From an uncultured Spartobacteria bacterium (lineage in GTDB: Bacteria > Verrucomicrobiota > Verrucomicrobiia > Chthoniobacterales > Terrimicrobiaceae), in NCBI GenBank assembly GCA_903915315.1, contig CAIWSO010000138.1, positions 1-5,942 on the forward strand: a DNA stretch of 5,942 bases, given 5' to 3'. Below, piece by piece: positions 1 through 5,255 of the stretch; positions within the stretch are counted from its first letter, which is position 1, and every line of letters begins with the position of its first letter. Under the pieces are notes generated by a model. It was not told where the DNA came from. It searched no databases and was given only the letters and a program-made list of their open reading frames with translations. Position numbers and translations under genes: made by a program.

Positions 1-239
1 AGTCTAATCACGCAACCTTATGCAGAACTGGGAAAAATGGCGGAAAAGTTCGCAATGGAGCATGGCTGCATTTTAAAATCGATGTTTCCAGGGCCATGGC
101 ACCCGAGTACACACCTATACATTTTTTCTCCGTGCAGTTTTCTCTAACGCTGATCATTCAAAAAGCTTTCCAAAGGTATGAAGCTTTTCCCTGTCACCCC
201 TTTTTTGTTCGATGCAACTGGTAAGCCCAATGGTATGGA
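1..239 (+). other. left-edge stretch without an identifiable gene
   Basis: Two plus-strand frames are open from the left edge, one to a TAA at 145-147 (48 codons, including PYAELGKMAEKFAMEHGC) and one to a TAA at 222-224 (73 codons). A third short open piece, 154-243, reads MKLFPVTPFLFDATGKPNGM from an ATG at 178. At most one can be real, and none is recognisable. The stretch may hold the end of a gene lying to the left, or decayed coding DNA. No promoter or RNA gene is evident. Confidence 0.3.
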
Positions 240-434
240 GTGAATTTCTTTGAATGGACAGGGTTGGGAAGGGGTTGGGAAGGGGTTGCTGCAGACCTTA
301 GCCCTAAGAAAGTGCGTAATCATGTGTGGGATACATTAAAAGGTAAGGGTAGGTTAGAGTGGGAAGGGGTTATTTGCCGCATAAGAAAAATCAAAGAAAT
401 TGGAAAAGAAGTTTTTTATATAGCCGAGAATTAA
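240..434 (+). CDS. small ORF of unknown function, doubtful
   Basis: A GTG at 240 opens 64 codons to a TAA at 432-434. The product is basic: the N-terminal part (TGLGRGWEGV) is encoded by the G-rich repeat, and the rest reads DLSPKKVRNHVWDTLKGKGR then LEWEGVICRIRKIKEIGKEV, which has the feel of a small nucleic-acid-binding or winged-helix piece but matches no family I can name. The frame is open upstream to 225, and no Shine-Dalgarno supports the GTG. The same frame continues past 434 with only one more stop before 744, so this may be part of a decayed longer gene. Whether it is translated is unclear. Confidence 0.25.
   Translation: MNFFEWTGLGRGWEGVAADLSPKKVRNHVWDTLKGKGRLEWEGVICRIRKIKEIGKEVFYIAEN
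261..287 (+). repeat. G-rich 11-bp tandem repeat with G-quadruplex pattern
   Basis: The unit GGGAAGGGGTT occurs twice in tandem (266-276 and 277-287), preceded by a partial unit GGGTT (261-265). A third exact copy stands at 361-371. The stretch 261-285 reads G3-TT-G3-AA-G4-TT-G3-AA-G4, five runs of at least three G with two-base loops, which meets the standard pattern for an intramolecular G-quadruplex on the plus strand. Its role here is unknown. Confidence 0.75.
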
Positions 435-848
435 CCGGCGCCCACTCCTGCCCACTGGGTCCCAATACAGCAAAGTGTTTTTCGTTTAGTTTCTTGCATT
501 GGGAATAGGTCTCCTCAGACCCTGGTGCAACTCATGCAAAATTCAACCACCACCATGGTAAAGGAATCTTTTACTACAGGAAACAAGCAGGTTTCCCCGA
601 AGGGGCAGGCAGGTTATCTTATGCGAGGTTACTAGGTTGACAAGTTACAAGAGATTGTGATCTCAGATTGGATGTCGTCAAATGCTAATATGTCTTTGGG
701 TATCGCGGCTTTGGATGTCGAAAGCTTCAGGTTTCTTCTCAGATGAAGAAAAGGCTGATTCCTGCCAGGGTGTAGGTGGGCGCGAAACAACAACCGCGAT
801 GGGGTACGGGGTCGCTTAAATGCCAATTCATTTTTTTGAATGGGTTGT
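435..848 (+). other. gene-poor stretch with remnant-like frame and small hairpins
   Basis: No intact gene is visible. The plus frame carried on from the small ORF at 240-434 stays open from 435 to 746 except for a TAG at 633-635. It includes MVKESFTTGNKQVSPKGQAG before the stop and KLQEIVISDWMSSNANMSLG after it, protein-like but unrecognised. Structural elements are a hairpin at 494-530 and a perfect 6-bp inverted repeat GGAAAC-AAGCAG-GTTTCC at 579-596, directly followed by CCCC-GAA-GGGG (595-605). No tRNA, CRISPR or clear promoter is seen. Confidence 0.35.
494..530 (+). other. stem-loop with 5-bp inner and outer stems
   Basis: The inner stem GGTCT (508-512) pairs with AGACC (517-521) around a CCTC loop. 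The outer stem TTGCA (494-498) pairs with TGCAA (526-530), with unpaired bases between. It stands about 60 nt behind the small ORF ending at 434 but has no T run, so a terminator role is not supported. It could be a structured RNA piece or chance. Confidence 0.3.
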
Positions 849-878
849 ATATGCTTACTTATGTATATGTAAGCATAT
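849..878. repeat. 10-bp perfect inverted repeat
   Basis: Arms ATATGCTTAC (849-858) and GTAAGCATAT (869-878) are exact reverse complements around a 10-nt spacer. The TAA that ends the minus-strand frame at 859 lies in the spacer. No T run follows on either strand, and the stem is AT-rich, so it is a poor terminator. The symmetry would also suit a dimeric DNA-binding protein or an element end. Confidence 0.7.
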
Positions 879-1437
879 CTTCCGTCTGCAAATTAGGGGT
901 GATGATTTTGCCGTCTTTGTTCTGCTGCTGCCTCTCTGGGAATTGGCTGACGTCCTCTGCCTCTTCTTTTTCCGTTTCGGGGAGCAAAATGGAGAAAGAA
1001 TCCGAAACCAGACCATCAATAGCATACTTGTTTCCAAACTTAAATTCCCCATTCATGGTTTCTCCACCCTGCTCCCAAGTCACAATACAAAACCCGCAAT
1101 CGTACACGATGCGGTTTAGCGTAAGGAGCATTGATTGAAAGTTGGGCTGAGAATAGTATTGGTTCGCAAGATAACCTAACAAGCCGCCTTTATTTCTCAA
1201 CATCGGCTGAGGAATTATGGCAAGCTTATGGCAGTAACGGATTCCGAGAAAGGATTGGAATCAACCCCAAGTTTTATGATCTAAGTATTTCACCACAAGT
1301 TTTTTAATTCGTCTTTCTGCTGATGAGCCGGCATGGGGAACAAACAACTCAACAGCAGAGGATCGGCTATTCGATGACGCCTGGGCACTATCAAAATTGA
1401 CGCTGACACAAAAATTCCGCAACTTGTTGCGCCATAG
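859..1437 (-). pseudogene. unrecognised interrupted reading frame
   Basis: On the minus strand one frame is open from 1437 to a TAA at 859-861 except for a single TGA at 1261-1263. From about 1380 on, both halves look protein-like. Before the stop they read AVELFVPHAGSSAERRIKKL and then KYLDHKTWG. After it come FLGIRYCHKLAIIPQPMLRN, GLLGYLANQYYSQPNFQSML and IVYDCGFCIVTWEQGGETMN, with an acidic stretch ETEKEEAED and a polar tail. The part after the stop could alone be a 114-residue protein from the ATG at 1203, but no Shine-Dalgarno precedes that ATG. The first 20 or so codons (1437 to about 1380) look noncoding and overlap the terminator candidate. I do not recognise the family; no signal peptide or membrane segment is evident. 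Base composition is clearly more AT-rich than in the operon. A degraded gene is my preferred reading; a real small gene at 859-1203 or a chance open frame are alternatives. Confidence 0.35.
1410..1431 (-). terminator. possible intrinsic terminator behind the operon
   Basis: On the minus strand a hairpin with arms CGCAAC and GTTGCG (1418-1431, only two unpaired bases as written, so realistically a 5-bp stem with a CAAG loop) is followed after GAA by five T (1410-1414). It lies about 60 nt beyond the stop of the hydrolase remnant, where an operon terminator is expected. The stem is short and three bases separate it from the T run, so it is a weak to moderate candidate. Confidence 0.4.
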
Positions 1438-1489
1438 TTATGAAGGCGTTAGACAGATTCGCGCTTCGCAATCCCAATTCCGCAATCAA

Positions 1490-1963
1490 TCAGATCCGTC
1501 GCAGGCTGACCACGCAGGCGCGGAATTCGCCGCTGAGGTCGAGTTGCAGGGATTTGCCTTTGAGTGTTGCCTGCAAACCATGTTTTTCAGGCCAAGCCTC
1601 CTCGATTTTGCAACCTCTCTCGGCGAGTGGGATTTGCACGGACTTCGGAAACGCTTTGCCGAAGGTGTGGGCGACGAGCAGGGCGCGTTTGCCATTCTTC
1701 GAGGTGCGCAGTACGGACTGCCAACCCTGCGGGTGACGCCAACTCTTGCCGGTCTCGGCGTGGAAGGTGGAATGGCCGTCGCGGATGATTGGATATACGC
1801 GCCGGTAGAGTTCCATGGCCGAAACGCTGAGCTTCCACTGTGCTGGTGAAAGGTCGTGGAGTTTGCCGGAAAGGCACATTCGACCGAGGAAGGTCGCGGC
1901 AAGCGAGTAGGCAAGGCGCTGTGAGGTGGCGATCAGTTCTGGAAAGTGAGGAATCCAAAGGTT
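1490..1963 (-). pseudogene. C-terminal remnant of an alpha-galactosidase-like glycoside hydrolase
   Basis: The frame is open from just after a TGA at 1964-1966 to a TGA at 1490-1492, giving 157 residues. It reads as the natural C-terminal end of a larger enzyme. FLGRMCLSG (25-33), LSPAQW (38-43), YRRVYPIIRDG (53-63) and HPQGWQ (77-82) resemble the end of the catalytic barrel of GH36/GH27-type melibiases. A small beta-rich domain ending LDLSGEFRACVVSLRRI resembles their C-terminal sandwich. This family assignment is from memory of typical sequences, not a search. Everything N-terminal, including the catalytic residues, is missing, because the frame runs directly into the esterase gene, which it overlaps by about 30 nt in another frame. 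The first residues (about 1-6) are probably not homologous. An internal ATG at 1879 could start a 129-residue product, but with no visible ribosome site. It is most likely a dead fragment left by a deletion. High GC links it to the operon, not to the region on its left. Confidence 0.55.
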
Positions 1964-2898
1964 TCATCGGCGAACCCAGGTATGCCTTCGTGGCTGAAAT
2001 CTTGGTAAACGAAAGGCGTTTTTTTTGAGCGGATGTTGTTGTAAACGGCATACTGTGTTGAAGGGGGGCAGATGGGGTCTTGGAGCGTGAGCGCCATCAC
2101 TACCTCCCCTTGAATGCGGGGAGCCAGGTGGTGCACATCGATGTAGCCGAGGGTTTCGAAAATCTTGGCGCGTTTTTTGGAGAGGGGATCAAAGCTCCGT
2201 AGGTAGGTTCTCAACTCGGCGTAGGCATCCTTGGCTAGATCCAACTCCCATACGCGCTGGTAGTCGGAAAGGAAGGGGTAGACCGAGACGCAGCGGGTGA
2301 TGCGGGGTTCCAGCGCGGCGCAGGCGATGGAGAGCGCTCCGCCTTGGGAGGCGCCATTGGTGGCCAGTCGCGCGGCATCGATCTCTTCGAGCGAGGCGAT
2401 GACGCGGGCAAGTTGAACGGTATCGAGGAAGATCGAGCGATAGAGGAGCTTTTCGGGGCCATCCGCGAGACCGCGAATGATGTGGCCTTGGAGTGTGTTA
2501 CCTGTCGTTCCGCCCACATCCTCGCTGCGACCTGCCTGACCGCGGCAGTCCATCGCCGCGACGGCGACGCCCTCTCCCGAGTAGCGTAGCTTGTCGATCC
2601 AATCGCCGCTGTTCCCCGCATACCCATGGAATTCTAGGATTGCGGGGTGTGCCATGGAGGGATTTTTGGGACGCACATATTTTGCGTAGATTCTGGCGCC
2701 CCCTACGCTCGTGAAAGTCAGGTCAAACGCCTCGCTGTTCGAGGGGCGAATCTGCTCGGTGAGTATCAGTTCGGGCTTTGGATCTATTGAATCCAGCTCC
2801 CGTAGCGCGCGGAGCCAGTATTCATTGAAGTCTGCGGGCTTCGGGTTCGTTCCGGCGTAGGTTTCGAGTTCGTGGAGTGGTTTGTCGAGGCAGGGCAT
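1933..2898 (-). CDS. CE7 acetyl-xylan esterase / cephalosporin-C deacetylase family
   Basis: This alpha/beta hydrolase is of carbohydrate esterase family 7 (AXE1 domain), which removes acetyl groups from xylo-oligosaccharides and other small acetyl esters. There is no signal peptide, in line with the usual cytoplasmic location. From the ATG at 2896-2898 it is 321 residues, close to the usual 318-325. MPCLDKPLHELETY lines up with the N-terminus of Thermotoga TM0077 (MAFFDLPLEELKKY). The family motifs are complete: Tyr93 in FHGYAG (oxyanion side), RGQ at 119-121, the nucleophile Ser184 in GASQGG, Asp274 in LQDPICPPST and His303 in SHEG. An in-frame GTG at 2970 would add 24 polar residues and is less likely; neither start has a good Shine-Dalgarno. 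It lies 168 nt behind araD on the same strand. Its last residues (FLTFQN) run into the hydrolase remnant downstream, and the tail is about two residues shorter than in some relatives. Exact substrate is inferred. Confidence 0.93.
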   Translation of the reverse strand: MPCLDKPLHELETYAGTNPKPADFNEYWLRALRELDSIDPKPELILTEQIRPSNSEAFDLTFTSVGGARIYAKYVRPKNPSMAHPAILEFHGYAGNSGDWIDKLRYSGEGVAVAAMDCRGQAGRSEDVGGTTGNTLQGHIIRGLADGPEKLLYRSIFLDTVQLARVIASLEEIDAARLATNGASQGGALSIACAALEPRITRCVSVYPFLSDYQRVWELDLAKDAYAELRTYLRSFDPLSKKRAKIFETLGYIDVHHLAPRIQGEVVMALTLQDPICPPSTQYAVYNNIRSKKTPFVYQDFSHEGIPGFADETFGFLTFQN

Positions 2899-3066
2899 GG
2901 TTGGGTGGTGTGATTTTTGGCGGAAGGATTTTGCTGGATTCGATTTATTTTTGTTTTGCGAGGCGGGCACGAAGCGGCGTCTCTGCTGAATACAAAGGCG
3001 GCGTTGCCGAGCAAGTCGGACCCCGTCGGCGCGGCGTCCTCTGGCAAACGATGACCCGCCGACTTT
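2899..3066 (-). other. araD-esterase intergenic spacer
   Basis: These 168 nt separate araD from the esterase, in contrast to the overlapping ara genes, so the esterase may be a looser addition to the operon. On the minus strand the spacer starts with an inverted repeat (CGCCGAC / GTCGGCG, 3057-3063 and 3025-3031, 25-nt loop) without a T run. It ends with an A-rich, G-poor leader before the ATG at 2898. I see no convincing promoter or terminator in it. Confidence 0.5.
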
Positions 3067-3762
3067 TCAGGTCTGCCCGTAGGTCGCGGTGGGGCCGTGT
3101 TTTCGGAGGAAGTGGCGCTCGGAGAGGGCCAGTGAGGGTGGCTTCGCAGAGGGATCGAGCGTGAGGGCGTGGTATGCCATGTCGGCGACGATTTCGAGGG
3201 CGACGGCGTTTTCGACGGCCTTGGCACCCGATGGCCCCCATGCAAACGGGCCGTGGTTGCGCACCAGAACGGCCGGGATTTCCATGGGATTCAGCCCCTC
3301 AAAGCGCTCGACGATGACATTTCCGGTCTCCCATTCGTAGGCATCGGAAATCTCGGAGGCCGTGAGGGCGCGGGTCACAGGAACCTCGCCGCGAAAGTAG
3401 TCGGCATGGGTGGTTCCAAGCAGCGGAATGCCGCGTGCCGCTTGGGCAAAGGCGACCGCCTTGCGAGAGTGCGTGTGCACGACCGAGCGGATGCCGGGAA
3501 AGCCGAGAAAGAGTCTGCGATGCGTCGGGGTGTCGGATGAGGGATTGAGGGTTCCCTCGACCACGCGGCCGTCGAAATCGACGATGACCATGTCCTCGGC
3601 CTTCAAGGCCGAGTAGGCAACGCCGCTGGGCTTGATGGCAAAAACACCAGCCTCGCGGTCACAGACGCTCACATTGCCGAAGGTCAGATCGACAAGACCT
3701 GAAGCGGGCAGCGCAGCATTGGCGGCGCGGCATTCTTCGCGGATCGCCTCGTAACGGCTCAA
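3067..3762 (-). CDS. araD: L-ribulose-5-phosphate 4-epimerase (TTG start)
   Basis: The enzyme turns L-ribulose 5-phosphate into D-xylulose 5-phosphate, the last step before the pentose phosphate pathway; it is a zinc enzyme of the class II aldolase fold. I chose the TTG at 3760-3762 as start. It gives exactly 231 residues, the length of E. coli AraD, and begins where homology begins (RYEAIREECRAANAALP). It overlaps the araA stop as TTGA, and a GGAGG lies 9 nt upstream. No suitable ATG exists; a much longer frame reaching 4347 is only noncoding read-through across araA. Visible motifs are LTFGNVSV (26-33), KPSG (44-47), SSDTPTH (75-81), the zinc histidines His96 and His98 in VVHTHSR, HADYF with Asp121, His170 in RNHGPFAWG, and the C-terminal KHG...YGQ with Tyr228. 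These match the E. coli residues His95, His97, Asp120, His171 and Tyr229 within one position. The gene appears intact. Confidence 0.97.
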   Translation of the reverse strand: MSRYEAIREECRAANAALPASGLVDLTFGNVSVCDREAGVFAIKPSGVAYSALKAEDMVIVDFDGRVVEGTLNPSSDTPTHRRLFLGFPGIRSVVHTHSRKAVAFAQAARGIPLLGTTHADYFRGEVPVTRALTASEISDAYEWETGNVIVERFEGLNPMEIPAVLVRNHGPFAWGPSGAKAVENAVALEIVADMAYHALTLDPSAKPPSLALSERHFLRKHGPTATYGQT

Positions 3763-5255
3763 GCGACGAATCCTCCGGCGATGTGGTGATAAACCTCGTT
3801 GGCGCGGAGTTCCTGGCGGAAAGCTCCCGCTTCCGTTTTGTCTCCAATGACGACGCACTCGATACCGGCGATGGTGGCGAAGTCTTCCAAATGCTCGCGA
3901 GTGACCGTGTAGCTGAAGCCTGTGTGATGTGCGCCTCCCGCATGAATCCAGGATTCGCAGGCGGTGGCAAAATCGGGCCGGCATTTCCAGACAGCGCGAG
4001 CCACTGGGAGGTTTGGCAAAGCGTGCGGTGGTTGGATGGCATCGACTTCGTTGACCAAAAGGCGGAAGCGGTTGCCGAGATCGATGAGCGAGGCGTTCAA
4101 CGCACTGCCAGCGGGTGCATCGAATACGAGGCGAACGGGATCCTCCTTGCCACCGATGCCCAGCGGATGGATCTCGCACGAGGGCTTGGACTGCGCGATG
4201 GATGGGCAAATTTCCAGCATGTGAGAGCCAAGGACGAGGTGGTTGTTGGGTTCCAGATGATAGGTGTAGTCCTCCATGAACGAGGTCCGTCCACCGAGAT
4301 CGGAGGCGATGACTTTCATGGCGCGGAGCAGGGCGGCTGTTTTCCAATCCCCTTCGGCGCCGAAGCCGTAGCCCTCGGCCATGAGGCGCTGAACGGCGAT
4401 TCCGGGCAGTTGCTTGAGTCCATGCAAATCCTCGAAGGTGGTAGTGAATCCTTTGAATCCCCCTTGCTTCAGAAAAGCCCTCAAAGCGGCCTCGATACGA
4501 GCGGCCTCACGCAGCGAGGCGTGGCGCTCCCCGCCCTTGGCAAGAGCTGGCGCCAATTGGTAACTGGCGGCGTATTCATCGCAGAGCGCGTTGATTTCGG
4601 AGTCGGCAATGCCCGATTGGATCGCCACGAGATCGCCGATTCCATAGCCGTTCACTGAAAAACCGAATTTCATTTCGGCCGAAACCTTGTCACCTTCCGT
4701 GACGGCGACCTGACGCATGTTGTCACCGAGGCGGGCGAACTTAGCACCCTGCCAATCGTGCCATGCGCGGGTGGCGCGGACCCATGCGCCGATGCGGGAG
4801 ATCACTGATTCGCTTTGCCAGTGCCCTGCGACGACCTTTCGCGCGAGACGCATGCGCGTGTGAAGGAACCCCGCCTCGCGGTCGCCATGGGCGGCTTGGT
4901 TGAGGTTCATGAAATCCATGTCGATCTCCCCCCATGGCAGATCGCGGTTGAACTGGGTGTGCAAATGCAGGAATGGCTTCCGCAGCGCGGAGAGGCCGCC
5001 GATCCACATTTTTGCGGGAGAAAATGTGTGCATCCACAGAATCAACCCGGCGCAATCGGGATTGGCATTGGCCTCGAGAATCGTCGCGCGGATGGCGTCG
5101 GGTGTGGTGAGGACGGGCTTGAAAACAACAGTCAGCGGGAGTTTTTCGCCAAGGCCGCCAGCGATCGCCTGCGAGTTGGCAGCGACTCGCTTGAGGGTTT
5201 CGGGGCCGTAGAGGTGTTGACTGCCGGTGAGGAACCAGATTTCAGGTGTTTTCAT
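3759..5255 (-). CDS. araA: L-arabinose isomerase
   Basis: The enzyme converts L-arabinose to L-ribulose in the cytoplasm, the first step of the pathway; the family is Mn-dependent and hexameric. The product is 498 residues, matching the usual length of about 500, and is collinear with E. coli AraA from the N-terminal GSQHLYGPETL (11-21) onward. HTFSPAKMWI (76-85) and the TTTFEDLHGLKQLPG block (271-285) are present. The expected metal ligands are all there: Glu301 (in GAEGDW), Glu328 (in SFMEDYTYH), His345 (in GSHMLE) and His444 (in GGAHHT). Nothing suggests inactivation. The ATG at 5253-5255 overlaps the araB stop. No clear Shine-Dalgarno precedes it, which suggests translation by coupling from araB. 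The stop TGA at 3759-3761 overlaps the araD start. The long open frame on the opposite strand (3783-4658) is a shadow of this gene. Confidence 0.98.
   Translation of the reverse strand: MKTPEIWFLTGSQHLYGPETLKRVAANSQAIAGGLGEKLPLTVVFKPVLTTPDAIRATILEANANPDCAGLILWMHTFSPAKMWIGGLSALRKPFLHLHTQFNRDLPWGEIDMDFMNLNQAAHGDREAGFLHTRMRLARKVVAGHWQSESVISRIGAWVRATRAWHDWQGAKFARLGDNMRQVAVTEGDKVSAEMKFGFSVNGYGIGDLVAIQSGIADSEINALCDEYAASYQLAPALAKGGERHASLREAARIEAALRAFLKQGGFKGFTTTFEDLHGLKQLPGIAVQRLMAEGYGFGAEGDWKTAALLRAMKVIASDLGGRTSFMEDYTYHLEPNNHLVLGSHMLEICPSIAQSKPSCEIHPLGIGGKEDPVRLVFDAPAGSALNASLIDLGNRFRLLVNEVDAIQPPHALPNLPVARAVWKCRPDFATACESWIHAGGAHHTGFSYTVTREHLEDFATIAGIECVVIGDKTEAGAFRQELRANEVYHHIAGGFVA
3772..3776 (-). 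promoter_or_regulatory. Shine-Dalgarno of araD inside the end of araA
   Basis: On the minus strand GGAGG lies 9 nt before the TTG at 3762 and is embedded in the last codons of araA (the Gly-Gly of the GGFVA C-terminus). It supports the non-ATG start. It also implies that ribosomes terminating on araA can restart on araD, or that araD recruits ribosomes on its own. It is the clearest ribosome binding site in the operon. Confidence 0.75.

Noticed and set aside
637..665. TTGACA at 637-642 as a promoter -35 box
   Set aside because: No acceptable -10 box occurs at 16-18 nt spacing.
776..1138. 120-codon plus-strand frame
   Set aside because: It is opposite the more protein-like minus frame, is rich in Ser and Cys with no motif, and has no ribosome site.
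1397..2051. Several overlapping frames on both strands opposite or across the hydrolase remnant (1397-1849 plus, 1486-1914 minus, 1587-2051 minus)
   Set aside because: They are rich in Arg, Pro and Ser without motifs. Only the 1490-1963 minus frame carries family-like sequence.
2899..2970. GTG start at 2970 giving the esterase a 24-residue extension
   Set aside because: The extension is polar and not a signal peptide, and homology to CE7 enzymes begins at the ATG at 2898.
2975..3020. Weak promoter-like boxes on the minus strand before the esterase (TTGCTC, 16 nt, TATTCA)
   Set aside because: Both boxes match the consensus poorly, so it cannot be told from chance.
3763..4347. N-terminal extension of the araD frame up to an apparent start at 4347
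   Set aside because: The added part is arginine- and proline-rich out-of-frame araA sequence, and AraD homology and length begin at the TTG at 3762.
3783..4658. 291-codon plus-strand open frame opposite araA
   Set aside because: It lies wholly inside araA, whose metal ligands and full length are unmistakable. Long antisense frames are common opposite GC-rich genes, and the translation resembles no family.
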